Source of the DNA: Sesamum alatum
Lineage: Eukaryota > Streptophyta > Magnoliopsida > Lamiales > Pedaliaceae
Direction of reading: 5' to 3'
Length of the DNA: 64,000 nt
Assembly (NCBI GenBank): GCA_034509735.1
Contig: JACGWO010000006.1
Coordinates: forward strand, 32,481,141-32,545,140
In this document: one piece after another, positions 46,291-58,044 of the stretch
Layout: each line of letters starts with the position of its first letter
Numbering within the stretch: position 1 is the first letter of the stretch
Notes under the pieces: model-generated
The model's input: the letters and a program-made list of their open reading frames with translations, nothing else
Told to the model about the DNA's origin: nothing
The model's database searches: none
Translations under genes and position numbers: made by a program

Positions 46291-46395
46291 GAGATTCGGC
46301 TCGGCCACGCACCTCAGCTTATGGAGGTGTTTGCTGACTGCTACAGAAAGAAAGCGAATGGTGGCTGGAGTAGCTCGCAGGCAGAAGAGGCGGCG
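46291..46395 (+). pseudogene. Ptta/En/Spm-type transposon protein, exon fragment
   Basis: The exon is bordered by acgtgcag at its 5' side and gtaag at its 3' side and encodes EIRLGHAPQLMEVFADCYRK then KANGGWSSSQAEEAA. This resembles the conserved region (…F…THTKK..G.F.D..A…) of plant 'transposase, Ptta/En/Spm' proteins. An upstream exon probably ends at 46206. Coding composition is distinctly GC-richer than the surroundings. Confidence 0.6.
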
Positions 46396-46468
46396 GTAAG
46401 TTACACTTCTTTTTTTTCTTAAAATAAAATTAATTATTTATAACGCGTCATATCGTACTTATTTTCAG

Positions 46469-46551
46469 GAGACATATCAAAAGATGCTCGAGGAGTGTGC
46501 CTCGCAGCTGACGCCACCAGAGGAGGATGCCTCATTAGTTGCTGTTGTCAC
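46469..46551 (+). pseudogene. Ptta/En/Spm-type protein, next exon, interrupted by solo LTR
   Basis: After attttcag the frame continues in phase as ETYQKMLEECASQLTPPEED and ASLVAVV, then is cut by the solo LTR. Sequence resuming at 48541 reads in the same frame (VIALEEQL) to a stop at 48567, so the LTR interrupted this exon. Confidence 0.6.
46547..46551 (+). repeat. Target-site duplication (GTCAC), left
   Basis: Compares with GTCAT at 48541-48545, one mismatch. Confidence 0.65.
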
Positions 46552-48540
46552 TGTTAGAATAGGTGACCGTGAAGCCAATTTGATTGGGCTAATGTAACCT
46601 ATGTCTGAACAATTTCAGAGTTTTAATAAATTGTAATGAATAAGAATGTGATATTCATTTGACTTATACTTTGTATGTGTTCACTTTACTGCTTTATTAT
46701 AACTGTTCACTACACAAGCAAAGCCCATAGACTAAAATCACATTCCTGAAAACTAGGACTACGCATTGGATGTTAGGTTCATGAAATCAGTTTCGCCAGA
46801 TCGGTCGAAAATACTCCAAGTCACGGAATCTCGAGATAGGGCATCGAGAATCCATTTGAGACTTGCACTAAGCATCTGCAGTCGTATTTCATCAACAAGT
46901 GACGAGGCTCGTCCATGCATTGCTAGTGGGTCAACCAGCTAGGTGGCTGCTGACTGAGGTGACTCGCGGGAATCATCATATGGAAGACCTTGAGTAGGGT
47001 CAGTCAGGTATGACCTGTGTTCCCGGTTCCAATAGTACAAGTTGATCCTTGGACTTGAGGGATTACTGAGTCCACCTACACACCGTGCCTGTATCTTAGG
47101 TATGGCGAGAGGCTATCAAGTCATAGTCATGAGCCCTATCTAGTGCAGTCAAGATGTGTAATGTGACAGTGGATCCCGAGAGATGATCCATCTTCTGTCA
47201 GATGGCTGACAGTGAGATCTCACTTTACTCTAAGACTCGTCCCTGAAAAATTTGTGGCCACAGTAACTGAACAAAAGGGTAGGACCCCTGTGATGTTTAG
47301 TATGGACGAGGCAAGGCTTAGGTCTATGGGTACCTACGTTTCATGCCCTAGACCCTAAGTGGTGAGATTGCAGATGGAAGGATAAACGTACTATAGAGCT
47401 TAAATGTTCACACCACGTACATTCACCTAGTCTCTAGTGCCATGGACCATTGCTAGACGGCCACCAATGGTAACGGACGAATTCCTGTCAGAGGATGGTT
47501 GGGAATTCTACCAAATCTAGCTGAGGGTGAACCTAAAGAGTCACACACAATCTGCACACATCAGGTATTTAATATAGAATTAAATTTGGAGAGGTAGAGC
47601 GATCTATAAATTGGATTTAATCGGTTCTCTTTTTCTTGGGATGTTGATTCCTTTAATTAGATTAAGAGGAATAAATTAAATAAATAAATTGGATTTATTG
47701 GAATAAATTATGTGGGCTTAAAATAAATATTATTATTTAATTTTTTTATTTATAGCCCCATGAATTATTTAAATAGGATTTAAATATTTCATAAAAATAA
47801 ATGGATGGTTGAGATTAAAGAGGAGAGATGAATGGCTAAGATTGGTTTGACCAATCTAAAACCTAGTTTGACTAGGACTTTGACTAGGTCAAATCCTAGT
47901 TAAATTAAAGTTCTAAAGTTTGAGTTTGAAGAGGAATAGGATTCCTCCTCTATAAATATTCCTATGGTTTCACTTTAGAATGATGATGAAAATTCAAGAA
48001 ACACACACACACACACACAACTCACGCCTCTCTCCCTCTTGCTCGGCCACGCCCCCTTTCCCAAGAACAAGTTTTGATTCTTTGTTTCACACATTGAATA
48101 TAAGGAGGATTGATCACGTTAATTCATAACATTTGGTCGATCAATCCTCTCTAAATTATATACACTTGATTTTTCGCTAGCACGGGGATCAAGATACATG
48201 GGCGGATTGCGTGTACGATTTAGAGGGTCTCAAATTCGAGATCTTGGGGCAAAAGGGGGAACAATGCAAGTAGCGGTTTGAAGACAAAACGACAACCAGG
48301 TAGGTTAATACGTTTTGGTATTTTCGATTTCTACAACTCTATGGCCTCCATGATTTTTATGTTCTTTATTTTACTCACGAGATATACCGAATGCCCGGGA
48401 GGTTCAAGGGAACACCCCTTGAACGTGTACTTTTAATTCATGTTTAAGCATGTTTTAAATTTTGTAAATTCCTTTTTTATATCGTGCTTCCGCATTCGCG
48501 CTCCACCCGGGACGATCCACACACCTACCTTAGGCTTTCA
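46552..48540 (+). repeat. Solo LTR (1989 bp) of the ~2 kb copia family, within CACTA exon
   Basis: Starts TGTTAGAATAGGTGA, follows the family over its whole length (ggaccattgctagacggcc, ggtgaacctaaagagtcaca, ctctataaatattcc TATA region near 47949, cgcattcgcgctccacccgg near the end), and ends TTCA. No internal retrotransposon sequence flanks it. The 5-bp target duplication has one mismatch. Confidence 0.8.
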
Positions 48541-48760
48541 GTCATAGCACTAGAGGAGCAGCTTTAGGCCGAGTCCGCCGGGGGGAGGAAATGATGAGTC
48601 TTTGGCATGGGGTCCAAAACATTCACATCAGATACCGCTCGCCCGTGGACCACAGACCACACAACATCGACGTCCACGCAGCAGTCGGCCAAGTATGAAC
48701 CCATCGACCAACATCCGCCCTAGCAGTTAGGTTAGGATTTTTTATGTTTTCCTTTTGAAA
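48541..48760 (+). pseudogene. Remainder of the Ptta/En/Spm-type gene region
   Basis: GC-rich sequence after the LTR continues the interrupted exon (VIALEEQL) to a TAG at 48568-48570, then carries further GC-rich text (gagtccgccgggggg, acatcgacgtccacgc), probably 3' coding or UTR that has decayed. Confidence 0.45.
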
Positions 48761-49160
48761 TTCGGATTGTAAATAATACAATATATTTTGGCTATTTTAA
48801 TTTCTTTCGTATGAGAAATGTTGTCTTCAATTAGAAATTTAATACAATATTAACAAAAAATAATATAGAAAAAAATACAATCAAATTATTTTTAAATTAA
48901 TTAAAGTTTGGAACAGTATTTGGAATGATATTTCATCCCAAATAAGAAAGAAAACATCATGTTCCAAACATCGTCCCAACGACCGTTCCAAAAATAATAC
49001 ATTCAATTTAAAAGTTTCGTCCCAAACCGTCTGTAAGGCCTCCCAAATAAAAATGAAAACATTCTCCCAATAATTATTCTAATATCAATATGTCCGGTTT
49101 AAAATTAAGGACGAATTTTGGAACAACAGTCCATCCCACACCGTTCATTTATGTTGATTA

Positions 49161-49652
49161 ATTTATTTTTTTTAATAAAAATATATAATATCTTGTTAGA
49201 AAATGAATAAACTACGTATGTTGGAGTTGAAGGTGGCCATAAATCATGTCCACCAGCAGAAGATATTATTTTTATATTTTAAATATAATAAACTTCAATA
49301 AAATTCATTAGTGCGGTAAATTAAATGGAAATATAGATATATACAAATACATACAAATCTATAATTAGATTAAAATGAGATAATTTACCATTCACGATAA
49401 AAGTAGGAGAAAGTACTACCAATGTTGGTTGGTTGCCATTGTTATGACCTGCGAGCTCTTGTCCTATATAGAATATATACATTTATATATGTGTATATAT
49501 ATTTATACACATATCGATTTTAAAAAGGATTGTATATCTATAAAAAAAAATAAAGAGAAGGAAAAGACAGAGGCAATAAAAAATGAGGAGATACAAGTAT
49601 AATACAATATTTTTCCTAAAGGGTATACCATCTTGGGCCACCTGAGAATGAT
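49161..49652. other. AT-rich intergenic DNA
   Basis: Nothing recognisable. Short poly-A and TA-rich tracts. Confidence 0.35.
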
Positions 49653-49973
49653 TCAATGGATTTTCAATAGTTCGTCCACCACGTCCATTATTTCTGGTAT
49701 GGGAAGATGAATCTTGATGAGAACATCCCTAGAAAAACATGGAGAAGACCCTCGCCAGCGTCTAGTTCGTGATGTTGGCATATAAATATTGGGTACTTCA
49801 TTAACGATGGATTGTTTATTGTGCAATTCAAATAATTGTTGATATTCCATATCAGTAGGGACCAAAATTCCTGCAGCTGAATTGTTATTAACTCCCTCCC
49901 TATGACGCTTCACATATAACTCTCTTTTTATATTCAGCCTAGCAAGCTTATAACCAACTTGAATTTCATTCAT
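49653..49973 (-). CDS. Unidentified ORF, 106 codons, possibly Helitron N-terminal exon
   Basis: An open segment on the same strand as the RepHel remnant (MNEIQVGYKLARLNIKRELY, VPTDMEYQQLFELHNKQ, TSRTRRWRGSSPCF). Its basic N-terminal part and position upstream of RepHel would fit a Helitron N-terminal exon, but it has no diagnostic domain and ~5 kb with a CACTA element lies between. Could be chance or transposon-derived. Confidence 0.3.
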   Translation of the reverse strand: MNEIQVGYKLARLNIKRELYVKRHREGVNNNSAAGILVPTDMEYQQLFELHNKQSIVNEVPNIYMPTSRTRRWRGSSPCFSRDVLIKIHLPIPEIMDVVDELLKIH

Positions 49974-51649
49974 TTTTGCACCTATGAAAAATAAAAATTA
50001 TTACCTCATAATCGTCAATATATATAAAAATATACAATGATGAGCTTTTAACAATTTAGCTTTTAGCCTTCTTGCTAAAAAGTGTGAAAGTATAAATTTT
50101 GGGAAACTTTGAAAGGCTTAAATGTATTTTTCGTCATGTATTTTTTGTATTTTGGCATTTTAATCTTTTATCTTTCTAGGGTAGCAAATAAGTGTTATAA
50201 CTTTTTTTTTTCCCATTTTGATTAATTAAATTGACCAATGGGAACAAAAGCCTCAAATAAGAAGGTAGGAAATTTTTAGAGAGAGAGAAATGGCATAGAA
50301 TAGTGAAGCTTGAGAAGGAAAAAAAAAACAAAGGATATATATATATACACACACAGGAGTCTAGTTACTTAAGTTTTCTAGTGTTATGGGTTCTCCAAGT
50401 TTCTATCAATGAATGTCGATTGTTTTTGGATGTTCATTCCACCTCTAGGAATGCTCTTTCAGTCACCATTGGTGGTCGATTATTTGGATGATATTTTTAT
50501 ATTCCTTAAAGGGATGTTGATAGGATATTTCATATTGAAGTTTGGCACCAAACGTCTTTGCTAGGATCATGCGAATTACGGAATTTTTCTCTAGATTGTC
50601 GATTAAGTTTTATGTGGAAGATTAAGTATGTTGAGAAACATGGTATTCAACACCATTTTTTTTTTCTTTATTTTACTTTTACCCCAACCAACCACAAAAT
50701 GTTGAAGGGGGATTTGACTAATGTTGTACTATCAGATTAGTTATTTGTACTTCTCAGTTTGAATTGGTTGTGCTGTACTCTGTTAAATTAGAAGTATACT
50801 ATGATAATTGAGCGCACTTTCCCATATATGTACTCATCTTGCTACCTTAAAAATAAATGACTAAAGAGCCAAATATAAAAGATATAGGATGAAAATACAT
50901 TAATTCGATTTTGAAATATGGAGGACTAAATGTTATAAATCTATAATCAATATGACTAAAATTGAATAGAGTTTAATTGGTGAGACAAATAATGATATTT
51001 TTTGTATGATCCAAACATTTTCATAAAATATCAATTTCACATAATTTAAATATTTTATTAAATATAACTTAACCATAATCATGATCCATTTTCCATTGCG
51101 TAAATTATATGCGATGTATCCAATTGGTTTAGAATTTTTAAAAAAAAATAATGGTTTTTTATAAAAATAAATTTAATGATTCATTCCTGTCTATGCTCAC
51201 ATGTAAAAGTTGAAATAACTCAAGAAATAAGAAACAAAACAATATTTTCTTTCATTGATTTTTTTGTAATCAATTATTGTATTTCATCAGTTCATGAAAT
51301 ATGTAATTTATGTGGTAGTTATAATATTTTTTTATTTAATTCATATTTCTATCATTCTTTTTTCAATTATTTAATGATTGATAATCACGGGTAGAGAGGC
51401 GAAATCTTGCTAGTACTTCATATTAGTGAGTATTCATACTTTCATTTGCTTCTTTTTGTTTTAGTTTTTTAAGGTCAATTATTTTATTTTTTGAGCTTAT
51501 AAATACATATATATGTGATATATACATGAATCGTAGTTATTTCTTGTGAGAGAGGTCTTTTCTTATTTTGTGAGCTCTTCCAACTTCACCTTCGAGCATA
51601 ATCAAGTATGAATTTTAGCATGTCTTAATAATTATTTTTTAAATGTGAT
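49974..51649. other. AT-rich intergenic DNA
   Basis: No supported gene. 50110-50215 resembles one arm of the ...GGTCC-type fold-back repeats (ggcttaaatgtatttttcg, tctttctagggtagc) seen at 39702 and 58549. Short open frames at 50303-50740 have no recognised domain. Confidence 0.4.
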
Positions 51650-51747
51650 ACCCTCAAGCATAATAACCTAGAAAGGAAGTTAAAATATTAATTATCATTA
51701 TCATTTATTTTTAGTTTTAACCATATACTTTTTAATCTATCGTTCGG
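51650..51747 (+). repeat. Flanking repeat, left copy
   Basis: About 90-100 bp (aacctagaaaggaag ... atctatcgttc) resembling 58045-58130 (tacctagaaagaaag ... attcatcgttc) on the other side of the LINE. Confidence 0.6.
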
Positions 51748-52079
51748 GCAAAATGCTTTTTAGTCCCATAAGAATAGAATATAATTCTTTTTTGGTACCA
51801 TAACTATGGTAGTTGTCGCTTTTAGTCCTATAAGACTCAAAGTCACGCCTTTTTAGTCCCAAAAAGTCATGTGCGGTGCACATGGCTATTACCTGCGGTT
51901 AACTCTATTAACTCCTCCCTTTTGCAGGAAAAAAATGCATGTGAACCACCAAAAAAGGAGGAAAAGTTGACCATAATTAGAGTTGACTCATAGGTTATAA
52001 CCACATGTATATAGATCCTGATACATGAGGAATCATAGCTGTCCCTGATTCCTCATGTACGAGAAACTCTCTCCTTCCT
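51748..52079. other. Fragment of ...AGTCCC-type repeat
   Basis: Contains gctttttagtcccataag, gtcgcttttagtcctataag and gcctttttagtcccaaaaag, spaced repeats like those in the fold-back elements. No coding. Confidence 0.45.
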
Positions 52080-52139
52080 TCGCATTCAACTGTTACAGAT
52101 AACTAGTCCCCCAATACAACCAATACACCAACCCAACCT

Positions 52140-52409
52140 GTCCAACAGAAAACCCCAGCGCCCATGCCAACCAATTATCTCCGACCCTGGTTAATGTACC
52201 AATTCACTTCTCGACACCTTCACCTTCCTCTTCCACATCTTCTAGGCGAGGAGGAGTTGAGGTAGAGGTAGGCGGATGTTATTAGTGTATGGAAAGCGTA
52301 AGGCCTCATCCCAGGGAGTTCAAATTTTCTGTCGATCACCCAAGCGTCAATCCGTGGAGGGCGAACTAGCTTCAACGGCGAAGACTGCGGGGCAGTCCCG
52401 TCGAGCCCA
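52140..52409 (+). pseudogene. LINE ORF1 C-terminal remnant
   Basis: Arg/Gly-rich and basic sequence (ggcgaggaggagttgagg, YGKRKASSQGVQ, CRSPKRQSVEGEL in one frame) precedes the endonuclease start at 52410, the position of the LINE ORF1 tail. Assignment by position and composition only. Confidence 0.4.
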
Positions 52410-53060
52410 ATGAGTATCCTATGCTGGAATTACCAGGGCTTGAGGGGCCGTTGGCCATTTCTGCTGCTCGGTGGCCTAATCTAAGAGTTTTATGAATGAT
52501 TTAAAGAGTAGGCTAGGTTTGTTTGGAGTTACGGTTGATGCGGTTGGTACAAAGGGCGGATTAGCACTCATGTAGAAGGAGGGGAATGTAACGGTTCAAC
52601 ATTTTTCTCCTACCCACATCAATGTTACGATGCAGTTGATAGAAGTAGAACTAATGTGGCGTTTTATGGGAGTATACAGTGAGCTGCCAACCAGTCAGTA
52701 ACATAATTTGGGTCTCTGATTGATAAGTTAGCGGCATAGTCAGCTCAACCTTGGTTGCTAACGGGTGACTTCAATGAGATATTAGTCAGTGGGGAGAAGC
52801 AAGGGGATTCGGTTCTGGCGGTGTGGCAGATGTGCAATTTCTATCACTCTCTTTTTCGCAATGACCTCGGCGATCTTGGGTACGAAGGCTTTCCATTTAC
52901 TTTGTGTAATCAACAGAAGGAGCCCAACACGATCAGGGAGCAGCTCGATCGGGCTTATGCTTCGATGGCTTGGCGGAATCATTTCCCGAAGGCTTCCATC
53001 ACTCATCTGTCATTCGAGGTGTCGGACCACTGCCCCATTCTCATTGACTGCAATAGCCTG
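52410..53060 (+). pseudogene. LINE apurinic/endonuclease domain, decayed
   Basis: ATG at 52410 reads MSILCWNYQGLRGRWP, a LINE endonuclease start (W-N-x-x-G motif). After stops, 52755-53060 is open with LTGDFNEILVSGEKQGDS (GDFNE motif), QLDRAYASMAWRNHFPKASI and EVSDHCPIL (SDH motif). The endonuclease nicks target DNA to prime reverse transcription. Confidence 0.85.
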
Positions 53061-54616
53061 AAGTGGTTTAAAGACTCGGGCATCACCCATTTTGATTCGA
53101 GGCTTGGTGGATGAGTAATCCTGAATGTGAGCAAATTATAGAGGCTGCATGGGGTTCTGAGGATGTGCATGGGAATTGAGAGGCCTAGCTGACAAAAATG
53201 AATAGATGCAGAGAGGCTCTCAGAGCTTAGAGTAGGAATAGGGGCACACCGACTAAGAGGATTAAACAGATTGAGAGGCAGTTGGCTAAGTCTTTAGAGG
53301 GTCCTATCACCCCAACAATCAAAACGACGGGTACTGAGTTGAGAGGGGAATTGGAAATGGTGCTGCAGGGAACAAGAAACGTATTGGAAGCAGAGAGGGA
53401 AAGTTCACATGTTGATGGCAGAGGATCATAATACGTCTTTCTTCCATGCAAAAGCAAGTGAGAGGCGCCTTAGGAATAGGAATATTAGGATTCGTAATTC
53501 AGCGAGGGAGTGGTGTGACAGTAGAGAAAGAATTCAGGGGGCTATCCAATTATTTTGCAGAATTGTTTAAAGCAGGAGGCGTTGAGGATAGTGAGTTAGA
53601 GAGGGTGCTTGAGTCAGTTCTATGCAGAGTAAACTTCGGAGATGAACGATGAACTCCTACGGCCTTATTCCGAGAGCGAGGTTATACGTGCACTATCATA
53701 AATGGTGCCCCTCAAGGCCCCCAGGCCAGAAGGTATGTACTCGATTTTCTTCAAGAAATATTGGCGTATTGTGGGTCGAGATACTTCTTACTGTATTCTT
53801 TCTCTGCTTAACAACGGTGTTTTCTTAGAATCTATCAATCAGATTAACCTTATTCTTATTCCTAAGTGTGTAAATCCGGAATCCCTTACACAGTTTCCCT
53901 CAATTAGTTTGTGTAATGTAGTATACAAACTTGCCTCCAAGGTCATTGCTAACCGGCTCAAGGCGTTTCTTGATCAAATTATTTCTCCTTCCCAATCTGT
54001 GTTTGTTCTAGACAAATTGATTACGGATAACATCATGATTGCAAGTGAGGTAAACCACTTCATCAGGCTGCTAAAATAGGGAAAAGAGAGCACTATGACC
54101 CTGAAACTAGACATGTGCAAGGCCTACGACAAGGTTGAGTGGAAGTTCTTAGAGGGTACGCTGTTGAGGATAGGATTTCATTCTGATTTTTTCGCCTCAT
54201 TATGAAATGTGTAGGCTCAGTTTCTTTTTCGTATATTTTGGATGGTTTCCAATTGGTCACCTGACGCCCCAACGAGGCATCTGACAAGGAGATCCTTTTT
54301 CCCCTTTCTTGTTTTTATTTTGTGTGGAGGTTCTAAGTTGTTTGATTCAATGTAAGCAAAAGGCGGGGCTATTTACGGGGATCACGATTTGTAGGGGAGC
54401 ACCAACTATCTCGCATCTTCTCTTTGCAAACAACACTGTCTTGTTTGTTATAGAGGTCCATGGTTAGCTTCAGTCCAAATGTCCCAGCGGATGTGCGGTT
54501 TAACATAGGTAGCATCCTTAGCGTGCAATGCGATCAAGGAGCATGCAGGTACTTAGGCATCCCCACGGAGGAAGGGAGGTCCAAGAGGTCAATGTTTGCA
54601 CTTGTGAGGGAGAGGA
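53061..54616 (+). pseudogene. LINE reverse transcriptase, catalytic motif altered
   Basis: Open segments show PLKAPRPEGMYSIFFKKYW, INLILIPKCVNPESLTQFPS and SLCNVVYKLASKVIANRLKA (53702-54079); then LKLDMCKAYDKVEWKFLEGT at ~54100-54155 and LFANNTVLF at ~54418-54448. The latter is where FADD is expected, so both catalytic aspartates read as asparagine. The solo LTR interrupts the region at 54617. Confidence 0.85.
54612..54616 (+). repeat. Target-site duplication (GAGGA), left
   Basis: Exact match to 56684-56688. Confidence 0.88.
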
Positions 54617-56683
54617 TGTAAGAATACGTGGATCATCCTGGGAGAGGGCGCATGCGGAAGCGCGATGCGATAAAACATAATAAAACGTAAACATGCAAAT
54701 AACGAAGGAATTTATAGAACCGATCAAGCGGTGTTCCCTTGATTCTCCCGGGCATTCAGTGTATCTCATGAATAAAAAGAAAAGAAGCATGCAAGATTCA
54801 TGGAGGCCATAGGGTTGGAACGAAAAGAAAACGCTACAACCTTACTCACCCGTTGTAGACTTCTTTGTTCGACTACACGCGTTGTTCCCGGATTCACCAC
54901 CTAGGTTCCAATGTAGGAATCCTCTAAATCGTCCACGTAATTCACCGAAATCTTGATTCCCTCGTGCTAGCAAGAGATGAAAGAAAAGGGAGAATCAATC
55001 AACCAAACTCTATTAGTTAATGTGATCAATTGTTCGTGTATTCCCTTGTACCAAAGACAAGAGAACAAGACTTTTGGAGGTAAAGAGGAGTGATAGCCGA
55101 GAGAGAGAGGGGCGGCGTCTACTAGGTGCGAGTGTGTGAGATGAGAGAATTGTAGAGATCGGTGTGTGTTGTGTGTGTGCTTGAGTATTTATAAGGAATA
55201 AGTTTTCCCTAATCCTACTCAAACTCTTCCAAAGAGTCACACCACAATCAACTTAGGACTTTGACCTAGTCAAATCCTAGTCAACCTAGGCTTTGGTTAA
55301 GTCAAACTTAATCATAGCCCTTCATCTCATCTAGCCCCAAGATTAAATCTCGTCGGTCCATCCTTTGATGGGTTTTATGGAATGGACTTGTAAATCTTAT
55401 TTAAATAGTCCAACAAATCCTAATGGGATTCTAGCAAATATCTAATAAATACTTGAGCCTGAAATTAATATTTCCATCTTTAATCTAGTAAAAGACAGAA
55501 TGGCCCATTCTCTAATTTCATAAATCTAATTTATGAATCAAGCATAATTAATTCAATTAATACTTAAACGCTTGGTACTCTAAAAGAGAACTAATTTAAT
55601 CTAATTAAATTGTTCGATCTCCCCAGAAATAATTCCAAATTAATTCCTTTATTTTTCGTGAATTGTATGTGACTCTTTAGGTTCACCTTCAGCTAGACTT
55701 AGCCGAATATCCAATCATCCCATGACAAGAATTCATCCGTTACCAGGGGTGGCCGTCTAGCAGCAGTCCATGGCACTAGAGACTAGGTGAAATCATGGAG
55801 TTAACATTTAGGTTCTCGAATGCACATGAGTACGGTCCTTCCGTCTACTATCTCACAACTATAGTCTAGGGTATGAATCTTAGATGTCGGTACCCATTCT
55901 TGACTTAAACCTACACTCGTTCCCCCACTAAAACCCACTGAGATCCTATCCCACTGTTCAGTCACTGTGGCCACAAATTTTGTAGGGAACGAGTCTCAGA
56001 GTGTAAGTGAGACACTACCGTCAATCGTTGAAAAGAGGCGGATTCTTTCTTGGGACTCACCATCCACACTACACATCTTGATTGCACGACGTAGAGCTTA
56101 TAGCAACCAAGTCTTTTGACTCGGTATCCTCTTGCCAAACCTAAGATATAGACATGGTCTGCATGTGACTACCGTGGTCCCTCAAGTCCGAGGATCAGTC
56201 TCATACTATCGGAACCGAGAATACAAGTCATACCGACCAACCTACTCAAGGTTTTCCATATGACGATTGCCACGAGTCACCTCAGTTAACCGGAACTGAG
56301 CTAGCTAACCCACTAATATTGCATAGACGATCCTCGTCACTTGTCGATGAAAGGTGACTGCAATCATTTAGTGAAAGTCTCAATGGGATCCTCGATACCC
56401 AATCTCGAGGTCCTTGACTTGGAGTATTTCAGACCGATCCACAGAAGCTAGATTCGACTGCCAACCTATGCACAATCCAACCTCTTGAATTAACATATCT
56501 GGTCTGTAGGCTTGTGCATTGAACAGTAATATGTATTGAACAGTAAAATAATTAAACACAATCAAAGTATAAATGTTGTAACTGAACATCACTTTTATTC
56601 AGAATAAATTATTTATACCATGAATGTCAAAAACAGGTTACATAAGCCTAACTCGATTGGCTTCACAATCACCTATTCTAACA
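54617..56683 (-). repeat. Solo LTR (2067 bp) of the ~2 kb copia family, nested in the LINE
   Basis: On the minus strand it runs TGTTAGAATAGGTGATTGTG ... GATCCACGTATTCTTACA and aligns along its length with the copies at 4429, 10603 and 46552. GAGGA flanks both ends and there is no internal retrotransposon DNA, so it is a solo LTR in opposite orientation to the LINE. A TATA-like region (minus strand cttataaatactc) lies near 55190. Confidence 0.92.
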
Positions 56684-56688
56684 GAGGA
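56684..56688 (+). repeat. Target-site duplication (GAGGA), right
   Basis: Exact match to 54612-54616. Confidence 0.88.
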
Positions 56689-58027
56689 TTTGGAACTAGA
56701 CGAAGGGGTGGCAGGAGAAGAATTTGTCACTGGCAAGCAAAGACATTCTGTTGAACGCCGTCGGGTAAGCTATTCCCATATTCATCATGGGTTGTTTCAA
56801 GTGTCTCGTCAGTCTACTTAAGGAGGTGGAAGAAATGATGGGACAGTTTTGGTGGAACAACAAGGAGTAAGGTCAGCTACACTGGCTGGCCTGGGGGAAA
56901 TTATGCACTACGAAGGGAGCAGGAGGACTAGGTTTCTAGTGGATGCGGGTCTTCAATGAGGCCTTGTTAATGAAACAGGTATGGCGTCTTTACAGTGGCT
57001 GAACTCATTGCTTGGACAATTACTAAAGGCGAGGTACTTCACTTCATTCATTGGTGCTGGAAAAATGGCTTCCTCGAAATCCTTCCTTCAAACCAAGTCA
57101 TCGGCTGTTGGCGACGTGGTGAAGTGTATAGAGTGTTATTTCTCTTATTGAGGCGGCATCAAGGTGGTGCGTGTCTAAGAACAGCCAGGCTTGGATCGGG
57201 CTGGATAAATGGCTTCCTTGGTATCCTTTCTTCAAACCTTTCACCCCTTTGACAACATCTTGAAGAAACTCTGCAGTGAGTTATCTTATTTATCAAAATG
57301 AGGGTACATGGAAGGAGCAGGAGGTGAGATCAACTTTTGGAAGGACGATGTGGAGCTTATCCTTCGGGAGCCTATCGTAGCTGGGGAAGAGGATGTGTGC
57401 ATATGGCATTACACTAAATTGGGGTTGTATTCCCCAGAAGTGGTTACCAGTTGGTTGTGGCCATGTTGGATCAGGTTGAGGGGGAGCTCCAACGGATCAC
57501 AAATGGTGAGATAGAAATTTATCTGGAAAGCTAATGTTCTGCCGAAGGTATGTATGTTTGGGTGGCGGATGTGTAAGGATATCCTGCCTATGCTGGGGAA
57601 TGTGGCGAGGAGATGCCGTGAGGGATTAACGGATTGCTCTTGTTGCCTGATGGGGGAGAAACCACGATGTGTGATCTAAGGGATTGTGGTTTTACTCACC
57701 AGACATGGCTACGTACTAACCAATATCTAATGGGCGTGGTTGGCCAATTCCGCGGAAGCTTGGTTGCCCCAACTCCATTGTACCCTAAGGACAGAGGAGT
57801 TTGAGCTTTGCTTAGTAGTGTGTTGGTCCATCTGGTGGCAGAAAAAATCAATTCGTTCATAGTCAGGCCTGCCTCAACCCACTATCTACCCCCATCTATG
57901 GTAAATAGTTCCTTTGTTCCTTTGGGCGCAGTTGTAAGGAGAGTAGTGGTAGTTAAAGAAGAGACTTTCTTTGTAATATTGGTCATGGTTTATTGAATGA
58001 AATGCTTATTTTCCATCAAAAAAAAAT
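56689..58027 (+). pseudogene. LINE RT C-terminus and zf-RVT region, decayed, with A-tail
   Basis: Readable pieces: EEMMGQFWWNNKE and HWLAWGKLCTTK across frames near 56830-56920; GAGGEINFWKDDV near 57315 and IWHYTKLGLYSPEVV near 57400; and WKANVLPKVCMFGWRMCKDI, LPMLGNVARRCREGLTDC near 57520-57640, the zinc-binding RT-associated region (zf-RVT). The element ends in AAAAAAAAA at 58018-58026 after aaatgcttattttccatc. Confidence 0.82.
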
Positions 58028-58044
58028 TTGGAAAGTCAACACAT

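Larger units (their letters stand above)
45290..49160 (+). mobile_element. CACTA (En/Spm) type transposon remnant, split by an LTR
   Basis: Both ends carry arrays of short motifs in both orientations (ttgggacgacg, cgtcccaaat, ggaacgg) at 45300-45790 and 48900-49160, as in subterminal repeats of CACTA elements. Between them are exons with GT-AG introns encoding the plant transposase (Ptta/En/Spm) family segment. Terminal CACTA repeats and target duplications were not resolved. The solo LTR at 46552-48540 is nested inside. Confidence 0.7.
52080..58027 (+). mobile_element. LINE (plant L1 type), decayed, with nested solo LTR
   Basis: Excluding the 2.07 kb LTR at 54617-56683, the element spans ~3.9 kb: a likely ORF1 tail, endonuclease, RT, and zf-RVT region, ending in an A-tract at 58018-58026. 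Numerous stops and shifts show it is inactive. The 5' boundary is approximate. Confidence 0.85.

Noticed and set aside
50303..50740. Two short open frames possibly forming a small gene
   Set aside because: No recognised domain, AT-rich, and no paralogue in the window.
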